Assembly: GCF_000208745.1 (NCBI RefSeq)
Contig: NC_030851.1
Location: 29,212,714-29,276,713 of the forward strand
Source: Theobroma cacao
Lineage: Eukaryota > Streptophyta > Magnoliopsida > Malvales > Malvaceae
DNA length: 64,000 bases
Reading direction: 5' to 3'
The notes under the pieces were generated by a model. It did not search any database. It was not told where the DNA came from and saw only the letters and a program-made list of their open reading frames with translations. Below, one piece after another: positions 1 through 10,200 of this stretch; positions within the stretch are counted from its first letter, which is position 1, and each line of letters starts with the position of its first letter. The position numbers and the translations under genes are program-made.

Positions 1-2753
1 TCTCACAGGGGTATTTTGGTCATTTTTCTCAAAAATTTCGAAACTAGCTAAAACGTAATATACAAGTACAAAACACATAATTCATATTCAAAATGAGTTT
101 AAAAGTCTAAAATCTTCATTAAAAATGAAATTATGGTTATTTGAATATAATAAGAAAATAAAAGAAATATTAAGTAAAATATTCTATTTTCTTATAAAAC
201 AATATTTATAAAGTTATACGTGAATAATTTTTATTGCGTAAAAGCTAAATAAATTTATACATACTTAAATACAGTAAGCCAAAATATTTAATTTAATTTA
301 CAATAACAAGAGGGCCCCCGAATAGAAAAAAATAAAGAGGACTGTGAACCTACGGTTTGGAAAATGCAGATCCAACGGTAGTCCTCGATGAGATTAGCTA
401 TCTACAGCCTATACTGAACCTGAAATGGGTGGAAAGGAGGGTGGTGAGATTATAAAATCCCAATGAGTAAACAAACATCATCATAAATGTCTAGAGTTGA
501 GTACATGGAGACAATAAAATAAATCATCGTAAACTGGGTCATAGCATAAGAATACATTTTATTTAAAATATGTAAAGAGGCTTATGAATCTCATAAAAAC
601 TAGGCTTGTGCCATAAATCCATTCTTGGGGACACCTTGGCCTAGGCATCCTACCGAGACCGCCAAGGCTATTAAAATTCACATTTCACATAAACCATGTT
701 TTTGTTTTGAAAACATAGTCATTCCTTGGCGTTGGCTGAGTTCCCCCTCACGTGGTGGTTTGGCGTGAAGTGAACCCTAAGCTTTACCCTAGGAGATACC
801 CTATGCGCCTATCCGTTCAAGATAAGAATATAATGGGGTTTACTGTGCCCCTCTAAAAGGCTGGTCCAAAGAAACCCCCTACTGCAGTGATTAATTAATA
901 TATATAATCCATCATATAATAAAACTCAATAACATGATATGGCAATTTTATAATTCACAGTCTTTCAAGGTAACCAAACAATTCGCATTTCAATAAAATT
1001 GTCAACTAGCCAATCATGCTCGATTTATCATAAGCCAGTTAATTTAAACAATCAAATTGCCACAATTAACAGTCTCCGTGTACTCTATTTTTCAAAATCA
1101 CTATTAATTTCAAAACAATTTATAATTTAATTTCATTGAAACTCATTTATTCATAAAACATGAAAATTTATCTTTTTAAATTCCTTTTTCCATAGAATTC
1201 ATGAAAGCATTTAAAAACCACCCTAGATAATTAAAATGACAGTAAGTTTACTCACAATGTCTAGAATGCGGACTTTCGAAGCACTCTGTCTACTGGTCCT
1301 CGGATGCAATTTCCTTGCCTTTATCGGAGGACTCACCACCTTGACACAGTACAAAATCGAGAGTTTCACCAAGTTGGTACTAAATCAAAATTAAACTAAT
1401 TTAGACTACCAATGCATGATATGGAATGCAAAAATGCACTGGTAACTATCTAAACCCGGTATTGGCCTAATTCGTCTTATCACCCGATTAAATTCCTAAC
1501 GGGTCCGTTTAAACTCCAATTTAATTCTTTTCAGTTTCTATACCTCAATTGCACCCAAATTAACTTAATGTCCCTCAGTGTGGTGCAAATTATCAGTCCC
1601 AACAGCAAATTACGAAAATACCCCTAGTGGGTAAAAATTCGTATTTTTGCTCCGAAAATTCCCATTATTTTTCTAGGCTCATAATTCATCATTTCTTAAC
1701 CAATTCTCCTAGAATAAAAATCAAACTCATCCTCACTCATACATGGTAAATTCGGCCATTAATGGTTGTGGGAGAAAATAAATTCTTTTCTTGTTGTTTT
1801 GTTTCTAAATATGCTAAACTAACTAAAAACACTAACATAACTTAAAATCAAATTAATCTAACAACTTTCTCTTTCCAAACCCATTTTGATCAGCCATCAA
1901 TTCATCATGAAAACATGTAATTTAAGCATGGAAAATAAGGAGAAATGCTCAAGGAAAATAGATTTCAAGCTTAAGTTGAAAAATCCTACCTTTTTCACTT
2001 GTTTTCCTTGATTTTCCACACTTTTTCTCTTGAAATTCCTCACCTAGGGTTTGTTCTTCCTCTCTTTCTCTCTCTTCCTTGCTTGGCCGAATATTTGGAG
2101 AGTAATGGGCTGATTTATGCTGATTTTTTAGTTAAATAATAAAATATCCTAAGCTTGACACATGGCATTTTCTTATTGGTCCGTTTTTAAAATTTTAAAA
2201 ATTTAAACATTTTATCTCCACCACATGATTAGTCAAGGGTCAAAGATGAAGATAAAGGAAGACCATGTGCTGGAAAAAATGTCCTGATGGTGGAAAATTA
2301 CAATTTTGCCCCTGGGGTGGCAAAATTATCATTTTACCCTTTTACTCCAAATTATACCGAAATTAAAATTTTTCACTTCTAAACCTCAAATCATACTCCA
2401 ATAAGTCAAATTATACTCTAATAAGTCAAATTGGGTCAAAACAATCTTTTCTAAAATTTTCATTTTGTCCCTAAGTGGCAAATGACCATTTTGCCCCTAG
2501 ATAGTAAAAATTTCGATTCGACTCCAAATTGATCCTTAAACTCCGAATTACCATTTTGAGTCATCCTTCAACTGTGACACTCTTAATTTCACCTTAAAAT
2601 TCCTATTTGATCTAGTTCGAGGATTAAATCAACTTTGTTGTACCTCTAGGTACAATACTGATTTTTATAAATTTTTCAGGACTCTCCTAGCATGCAATCA
2701 TGCTATCATCACAGGTATGTCATGAATAGTATTTTATAAGGTCGAGCTTTACA
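1..2753 (-). mobile_element. Antisense Ty3/gypsy LTR (family A-like), cut by window edge
   Basis: Read on the minus strand this matches the LTRs of the downstream tandem array block by block, but clearly diverged. Its 5' TGTAAAGC end is at 2753. About 110 bp inside lies the TTGTACC-N4-GGTACAA inverted repeat, then the GGCAAAAT-type boxes, the GGTAGGATTTTT block, the GTGAGTAAAC block (about 1250-1370) and the CCTTGGC-rich block (about 610-740). Position 1 corresponds to about 200 bp before the LTR 3' end, so the 3' terminus lies outside the window. It abuts a plus-strand LTR fragment at 2754, so it probably inserted into that LTR. Whether it is a solo LTR or belongs to a whole element cannot be seen. 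Confidence 0.8.
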
Positions 2754-3928
2754 ATAAGAACAAACCCTAGAGAAGAAAATCCAAGAGAAATTTGTTGAAT
2801 TTCAAGGAACAAAACAATTAAAGGTAAGATTTTTCAATTTTAGCTTAAGACCTACCTTTCCCATGTTCTCTTTTTCATTTTTCATAGTTGAAACTCAAGA
2901 TTTCATGAAGAAAAGTATGTTCGCCGAACCTAGGGGGAGAGGTTTTGATCACGGGTTTTGTTAGATTTCATACTACATATGCGTTTTTAGTTGTTTTGTG
3001 GTACTCAGTGTGAAAAACAAGCATAAAAACCACATGTTCTTCATCAAACCCTCCTTGGCCGAATTTACTAAAGGACATATTGATGATGAATCTTGTTATA
3101 TCTCATGTTATTTAGCTCATATTTGATGAATTGTGGTGCCGGATATTGAAAACGGTTATGGAAACGTATGGTTCCTTTAGTAAACGATTTGAACAACAAT
3201 GAGAAAATCAAGTTCATTGAGGTACTTTGGGTGTAATTGGAGTATTGGAAGTGTAATGAATATATTTGGAGTTGAATCGGACGTTTTGGTTGATTTAACA
3301 GTGTATAGTTCGAGTTAGGTCGAATACAAATTCAGTCCGATCATAATTGAACCCACGTAGAACACCATCTTTAAGTGATTATTCGGACAATTCTCATTCA
3401 ATTTCATGCATTCATATAAAGCCTGAAATAATTTTATAATAGTTTGGCACAAATATATTGAATTACGTGTCATGTATTATGTATAGGTGGTGAGCCCTCT
3501 GATAAGGGTAAAGATATTGTATCCGAGGACCAAGAATAGGAGTACTCCAAAGTCCCACTATTGTGAGTAACAGACTTTCATCTTAACTATCTAAAGTTGT
3601 TTCTACTCATTTTTATGTTTTAAAGAATAATGAGTTTAAATGGTAAATTATTATGTCTTAAAATTGAATTGTTGGTTAAATAAAATGAGTTTTATAACTT
3701 GTTTTGAAATTGAATACTGGTTTTGGAAATTGAGTAAGTGGAGACTATATACTCGTGTTTTGATATATGGTTTGAATTGGTGGCTTATGACAATGTGATG
3801 GCATGAATGGCTGGATTTGTGTTTTGTGCGGAATATATAAACTGTTTTGTTTTGCTGTGAGACAGGCTGGGTAATATTATATTAGCCATGTCATGTTGTC
3901 GAAATGTTTATTGATTTGGTGGGTTATT
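2754..3928 (+). mobile_element. Truncated plus-strand gypsy LTR fragment (family B)
   Basis: This is a middle section of an LTR with no LTR terminus at either end. It matches the reverse complement of about 60600-61740, part of the antisense LTR at 59482-62432. Shared marks are the CAAACCCTAG start, the GGTAAGATTTTTC block near 2823, and the block at 3481-3570 ending in GTGAGTAA. The left end was cut by insertion of the antisense LTR (2753/2754). The right end was cut by the tandem array (3928/3929), just before the point where family members carry the conserved hairpin. The missing remainder of this LTR does not reappear to the right of the array. Confidence 0.75.
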
Positions 3929-4184
3929 TGTAAAACCCAACCCTATAAATACATGTCATGACATACATGCACTGAGTAGCATGTTATTATGCTAGGAAAG
4001 CACATAAGAAAAGACGAAACCCGATATCGTACCTAACGGTACACTTGCGTTGATTTAACCTCGAACTAGTTCAAATAGGAATTGTAGGATGAAATTTAAT
4101 ATTTTATAGTCCAGGAATGACAAAAATGATTGTTCGGAGTTCGAGGGTTCATTTGGGGTAAAATTGGAAATTTTGATGTTCAAG

Positions 4185-4340
4185 GGCAAAATCGTCATTT
4201 TGCCACCTAAGATAATAATTTGATCATGGAGTGAAATTTTTGACCAAGATTAACTATTTGGAGTATAATTTAATGATAGGAAGTGAAAAAGTTTAATTCT
4301 GGTGATTTTTGGAGTGTAGGGGCAAAATCGTAATTTTGCC
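4185..4340 (+). promoter_or_regulatory. Two inverted-repeat boxes GGCAAAAT-N4-ATTTTGCC in U3 of LTR1
   Basis: Perfect 8-bp arms with 4-base loops lie at 4185-4204 and 4321-4340. Weaker GGGGCAAAA relatives follow near 4454 and 4484. The same boxes occur at the same LTR offset in LTRs 2-6 and, in related form, in the antisense LTRs. A regulatory role is inferred from repetition and conservation only. Confidence 0.4.
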
Positions 4341-4684
4341 ACCCACGGACAAAATTTGAGATTTTGAGAGAATTTAGATCAAATTTGACAAATTGGAGAA
4401 TGGTATGAGTATAAGGGATGAAAAATATGTCTATGGGCAATTTTTCAATTTTTGGGGCAAAAATGTAATTTTTGACTTTTACGGGGGCAAAAGTGTAAAT
4501 TTCAAAAATTACTCCACCGAGACTTTGGATGAGTCTGAGAATTTTATCTAAGCTATGAATATATGAGACAAGTGTATGGTGAAAATTTGGAAACAAATGG
4601 ATGAAATTTTAAAAATGGGCCAATGGGAAAGTGACACATGGCATTTTTTAATGAAATAATATTATTTTAATGAAAAGTCAGCCA

Positions 4685-4690
4685 TTTAAA
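4685..4690 (+). promoter_or_regulatory. Weak TATA-like TTTAAA in LTR1
   Basis: Lies about 756 bp into the LTR, upstream of a purine-rich stretch and of the GGTAAGATTTTT block. It repeats at the same offset in each LTR (for example 12865-12870). Related LTR families have a better TATA box near the equivalent position. Weak evidence. Confidence 0.22.
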
Positions 4691-5913
4691 CCCAAATTTT
4701 GAGTGCTGGCCGGCCATAAGGAAGAAAAAGAGAGGAAATAGAGAGGAAAGGAAGAAAAAAAGAAAAACCAAAGAGAAACAAGAAAATTCAAAGGGAAATT
4801 CGCGGTTTTCGACCGTTTACGCGTCTAACGGTAAGATTTTTCGATTTTAGCTTGATTTCTACCTTTCCTATGCCTTTATTTCCATTTAGCATGCTTGAGG
4901 AGAGAGATCAAAAAGTGATATCAAGGGCTGGACGAAATTCTAGGGGAGAGAAATTGAAATTTTTAGGTTTTGATTTTTAGTTAAATTGATAGTTTTAGTT
5001 AGTTAAATGTGTTTAGAAATTAAATTGGGCAAGAAATCATTAAATTTTCACAATACCCACTCTTGGCTGGATGCTCAATGCTGTACAATGATGATGAATT
5101 GATTTTATTCTAAGGAAAATGAAGAGAAAATGATGAAAAACGATTAAACGTGATAGAAAAACAAAGTAGAAAATTAACCGAGTTAATGTCCCATTTTTGG
5201 CCGAATTTTCCAAGGAAGGGAGTGAGCTGATTTTGTTGTTTTTAGAAGGTTATTGGCTGATATTTAATGGTTAGAAATGTTGGAGAGAGAATGGGATGAT
5301 TTAGAGCTAAAATGGAGCGCGTTAGCAATTTATCGGGCAAAGTGCCAAAAATAGGTTAATACCGCGTTTAAGCCGTTTTAGGCTATTGCATTTCATACCA
5401 TGCATTAGTATAGGATTTAAGTTAATTATATAGTGATTTAGCATCAATGTGATGAATTGTGTAAATTTTTGTAATGTGTCTAGGAGGAGAGCCTTCCGGA
5501 AAAGGCAAAGAAGTCGTACCCGACGAGTAGTGATCGGGGCGCTTAGAAAGCTTTTAGTTTGTACAAACGGTGAGTAAACTTATTATTATTGTAAATTATC
5601 TAGAGTTTATTTTTAAATGCCCTTTATGTATTTTATGAAATGAAAACGAGATTAAAACGGGATTTTTGATGTTTTAGGAATAAATGTGACAAATAAAAAT
5701 ATATTGTATTGATTATGAAATTGAGTAATTGGAGGCTACAAATTGACTTGAAAAATATATATTTTCCTAGGAATGGCTTATGAGAAATGAGTATATGTGG
5801 CTATATTTTGTGAATGCATTGGGAAATTTATGTAAGTTGTTTTACTATGCAGGCTGGATAAATAAATAAAAGCCACGTTATACTGTCGAAATTTTATTAA
5901 AATTGGTGGGTTA

Positions 5914-5968
5914 GTCACTGCAGTGACGGGTTTCCGTGGACTGCCTATTAGAGGGGCACGGTAAACCC
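5914..5968 (+). other. Palindrome plus hairpin block in LTR1
   Basis: GTCACTGCAGTGAC (5914-5927) is a perfect 14-bp palindrome. It is followed by a stem formed by GGGTTTCCGTG (5928-5938) and CACGGTAAACCC (5957-5968), with one bulged base and an 18-base loop. The antisense LTR at 59482-62432 has the same stem near 60533-60573 with full pairing of the key arms. The older copy near 835-890 is partly eroded. All six array LTRs keep it. Confidence 0.55.
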
Positions 5969-6072
5969 AGTTATATAGTTACTCCGGTTGTAGAGGCGAG
6001 GAGGGTAACTCCTGGGGTAGTATTAGAGCTCACTTCACGTCGAACCCCCACGTGAATGTGTAACTCGGCCAA

Positions 6073-6177
6073 CGCCAAGGAACGGCTGGTTTTAAAAATA
6101 AAAATGTGTTTCACGTGTGAATATTTTAACACCCTTGGCGGACTCGGTTAGATGCCTCGGCCAAGGTATCCCCGAGG
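6073..6177 (+). other. GC-rich inverted repeats in LTR1 (CGCCAAGG / CCTTGGCG and CCTCGG / CCGAGG)
   Basis: The arms CGCCAAGG (6073-6080) and CCTTGGCG (6133-6140) are separated by 52 bases. CCTCGG (6155-6160) and CCGAGG (6172-6177) can form a second hairpin with an 11-base loop. The block stands out as GC-rich within an AT-rich LTR and is recognisable in the antisense LTRs near 610-740 and 60325-60440. Function unknown. Confidence 0.45.
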
Positions 6178-7037
6178 ATTAGTTTTGGCTTGAGCCTTGT
6201 TTTAATAAAAGACATAAGCCTTAACAACTGTTTTGGTAAATTACAAATATTTTATGGTTTAAGAAATAAATTGAAAACATTATGAAATGGGTTGAAATTT
6301 GTTGTTTAAACTTGCCTCCATTTTACTCGCCTTTAGATATTTATGATAATGTCTGTTTACTCATTGGGATTGCAAAATCTCACCCAACTCCTTTCCACCC
6401 ATTTCAGGTTCAGTATAGACTGTAGATAGCTGATCTCATCGAGGACTACCATTGGATCTGCATTTTCCAAACCGTAGGTTCACAGTCCTCTTTACTTTTG
6501 TTTATTCGGGGGCCCTCTTGTTATTGTAAATTAAATTAAATATTTTGGCTTACTGTATTTCAGTATGTATAAATTTATTTAGCTTTTACGCTATAAAAAT
6601 TATTCACGTATAACTCTATAAATATTGTTTTATAAGAAAATAGAATATTTTCCTTAATATTTCTTTTATTTTCTTATTATATTCAAATAACCGTAATTTC
6701 GTTTTAAATGAAGATTTTAGACTTTTAAACTCATTTTGAATATGAATTATGTGTTTTGTACTTGTATATTACGTTTTAGCCAGTTTCGAAATTTTTGAGA
6801 AAAAAATGACCAAAATACCCCTGTGTGGCGAAAATTTTATTTTGATTGTTTTTGATCTAAAATAGTATATATTCTCTAAAAACTCGATATTTAACAATGA
6901 TTGCTCACAGGAAAGGAAAGAAACTGATATGTAAGCCTTGCGGGGTTCCGGTTGGCATTCCGGATAATGAGTGTCAATCGGGACGTCGCGGCGATTGTCA
7001 TGGGCCTGAGGGAGGTTCCGGGTCGTGACAATTCTAT

Positions 7038-7049
7038 TGGTATCAGAGC
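7038..7049 (+). other. Primer binding site (initiator Met-tRNA)
   Basis: TGGTATCAGAGC, complementary to the 3' end of plant initiator Met-tRNA, starts 8 bases after the end of LTR1. The other copies lie at 15219-15230, 23400-23411, 31580-31591 and 39760-39771. This site primes minus-strand synthesis in most plant gypsy and copia elements. Confidence 0.9.
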
Positions 7050-7190
7050 TTTTGGTTTTAAAGATAAGAGTTTTTGGTTTTAAAGTGGTTTTAAAAAATT
7101 ACAATATCAGTGTGGCCCCGGATTAAGTTAAGTTAGGTTGAATAGAATGCATGCATTTTCATATAGAGCCTAAGGTTCCCTAAGCTTGCT

Positions 7191-7205
7191 CGTTTTCTCT
7201 TATAG
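7191..7205 (+). other. Splice-acceptor-like sequence just before gag start
   Basis: A pyrimidine-rich run ending TTATAG stops 6 bases before the gag ATG at 7212. Donor-like GGTAAGATTT (about 4830) and ACGGTGAGTAAAC (about 5567) sites occur in the upstream LTR. If used, a leader intron would remove the PBS from the gag-pol mRNA. This is inferred from sequence appearance; all five copies share it. Confidence 0.35.
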
Positions 7206-7211
7206 ATTATT

Positions 7212-10200
7212 ATGCCTCCTCGACGCGGACGCCCACCTCTCACTAGATCGGTTGGGAGGGGAAAAGGTCGTTCCCAACGTCATCAGCCAAATACAGTAGA
7301 GGAGGAATCAGCTGCATCTACCCTTCGGGCAGCACCTGCTGCTGAGCAGGCCGATAGTCCTCCACATCCTCCATCTCCTCAGCCACCTACGGGTATTCCC
7401 GCCATGCCTACTGAGGCAGCACAAGCATTGGCAGCTTTCTTTGCAGCAATGGCTGGTCAAGCTCAGACTGGTCAAGTTCCACCTGTAGTGCCTCCAACTA
7501 CTCCTTTAGTTCCACCACCAGTACAGGATGTATCCATTTCCAAGAAGCTGAAGGAGGCTAGGCAATTGGGTTGTGTATCTTTCACGGGTGAGTTGGATGC
7601 CACGGTGGCAAAGGACTGGATTAATCAGGTTTCAGAGACTCTCTCTGATATGAGATTAGACGACGACATGAAGCTGATGGTGGCTACGAGATTATTAGAG
7701 AAGAGGGCTCGTACTTGGTGGAATTCGGTGAAGTCCCGTTCCGCTACTCCTCAGACATGGTCTGATTTTCTCAGGGAATTCGATGGTCAGTATTTCACTT
7801 ATTTCCATCAGAAAGAAAAGAAGAGAGAATTTCTGAGTTTGAAACAGGGAAATCTAACTGTAGAGGAGTACGAGACTCGTTTTAACGAGTTAATGTTATA
7901 TGTGCCGGATCTGGTGAAATCTGAGCAGGATCAGGCCAGTTATTTCGAGGAAGGGCTCCGTAATGAGATTAGAGAGCGAATGACAGTGACTGGTAGGGAG
8001 CCACATAAGGAGGTGGTACAGATGGCTTTACGGGCTGAGAAGCTCGCGATTGAGAATAGGAGGATTCGGACTGAGTTTGCAAAAAGGAGGAATCCTGGTA
8101 TGTCTTCTAGTCAGCCAGTAAAAAGAGGCAAGGACTCAGCGATTTCAGGGAGTACTACTTCTGTTTCCGTGACATCTCCTCGACCTCCATTTCCACCATC
8201 ACAACAGAGACCTTCGAGGTTTAGCAGATCTGCTATGACTGGTTCTGGGAAGAGTTTCGGAGGTTCTGACAGATGCAGAAATTGTGGGAATTATCATAGT
8301 GGGCTATGTAGAGAGCCAACAAGATGTTTCCAATGTGGACAGACGGGTCATATTAGGAGTAATTGCCCACGGTTAGGACGAGCCACGGTAGTTGCATCAT
8401 CTTCACCAGCTCGCACTGATATACAGAGGAGAGATTCTTCTGGGTTGCCACCGAGACAGGGAGTGGCCATACGGTCCGGTGTGGAGAGTAATACCCCGGC
8501 ACATCCACCTTCGAGACCACAGACTCGTACCTCGACAAGAGTTTTCGCTGTGACGGAAGATGAGGCACAGGTCCGACCTGGAGCAGTGACAGGTACTATG
8601 TCTTTATTTGATAAAGATGCTTATGTTTTGATAGATTCTGGCTCAGATAGGTCTTATGTGAGCACCACATTTGCATCAATTGCTGATAGAAACTTGTCAC
8701 CATTAGAGGAAGAAATTGTAATTCACACCCCTTTAGGAGAAAAGCTAGTTAGAAACAGTTGTTATAGAGACTGTGGGGTAAGGGTAGGCGAGGAAGAATT
8801 TAGGGGTGACTTAATTCCTCTAGAGATCCTGGATTTTGATCTAATATTGGGTATGGACTGGTTAACTGCACATCGGGCGAACGTGGATTGTTTCCGAAAG
8901 GAAGTTGTTCTTCGAAATTCGGAGGGAGCAGAGATTGTGTTTGTAGGGAAACGTCGAGTATTACCGTCCTGTGTAATCTCGGCCATCAAAGCTTCGAAAT
9001 TAGTGCAGAAAGGGTATCCGACTTATTTGGCATACGTGATTGATACTTCAAAGGGGGAACCTAAGTTAGAGGATGTCCCGATAGTAAGTGAGTTTCCTGA
9101 TGTATTTCCTGATGATTTACCGGGACTGCCTCCTGATCGAGAGCTTGAGTTCCCTATTGATTTACTTCCGGGTACCGCACCTATTTCTATCCCTCCATAT
9201 AGAATGGCTCCGGCAGAGTTGAAGGAGTTGAAAGTACAATTGCAAGAGTTGGTGGACAAGGGTTTTATACGCCCTAGTATATCTCCATGGGGAGCACCGG
9301 TTTTATTTGTGAAAAAGAAAGACGGTACACTTCGGTTATGTATCGATTACCGACAGCTTAACAGAATGACCATTAAGAACAAGTATCCGTTACCGAGGAT
9401 TGATGATCTTTTCGATCAATTACAGGGAGCTACAGTGTTTTCCAAGGTTGATCTAAGGTCTGGGTATCATCAGTTGAGGATTAAAGAACAGGATGTACCC
9501 AAGACAGCGTTCAGGACTCGGTACGGTCATTATGAGTTCTTGGTCATGCCTTTCGGGTTAACTAACGCACCGGCAGCTTTTATGGATCTCATGAATAGGG
9601 TGTTCCACCCTTACTTGGACAAGTTTGTTATTGTGTTCATTGATGACATACTGGTTTACTCGAGAGATAATGATGAGCACGCTGCCCACTTGCGTATAGT
9701 ATTACAAACTTTGAGGGAAAGACAGTTGTATGCAAAGTTTTCGAAGTGTGAGTTTTGGTTACAGGAAGTGGTATTCTTGGGACACGTAGTATCGAGAACT
9801 GGAATATATGTTGATCCTAAGAAAGTAGAGGCAATTTTACAATGGGAGCAACCTAAGACAGTGACGGAGATTCGTAGTTTCCTCGGATTAGCCGGTTATT
9901 ATCGGAGGTTTGTTCAGGGGTTTTCCTTAATAGCAGCTCCTTTGACCCGTCTAACTCGTAAGGGAGTTAAGTTTGTGTGGGATGATGTTTGTGAGAATCG
10001 ATTTCAGGAGCTAAAGAACCGGTTAACCTCCGCTCCCGTTTTAACACTTCCTGTTAATGGTAAGGGATTTGTAGTATATAGTGATGCCTCAAAGTTGGGG
10101 TTGGGGTGCGTATTGATGCAGGATGAAAAAGTTGTGGCTTATGCTTCTAGACAGCTAAAGAGGCATGAAGCAAATTACCCTACCCATGATTTAGAGTTAG

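Larger units (their letters stand above)
3929..7030 (+). repeat. LTR 1 of tandem array (3102 bp)
   Basis: Starts TGTAAAACCC and ends GGTCGTGACA, so it has TG...CA termini. Its first ~250 bp differ from all five other LTRs at about 14 sites, including a missing T near 4108; beyond about 4180 it is almost identical to them. This makes it the outermost left LTR with its own edge history. Confidence 0.95.

Noticed and set aside
4270..4596. A 108-codon minus-strand open frame found in each of the six array LTRs
   Set aside because: It recurs only because the LTRs are copies. It lies antisense in AT-rich U3, crosses the inverted-repeat boxes and shows no domain.
7038..7049. tRNA gene
   Set aside because: Only the 12-base primer binding site is present; no cloverleaf.
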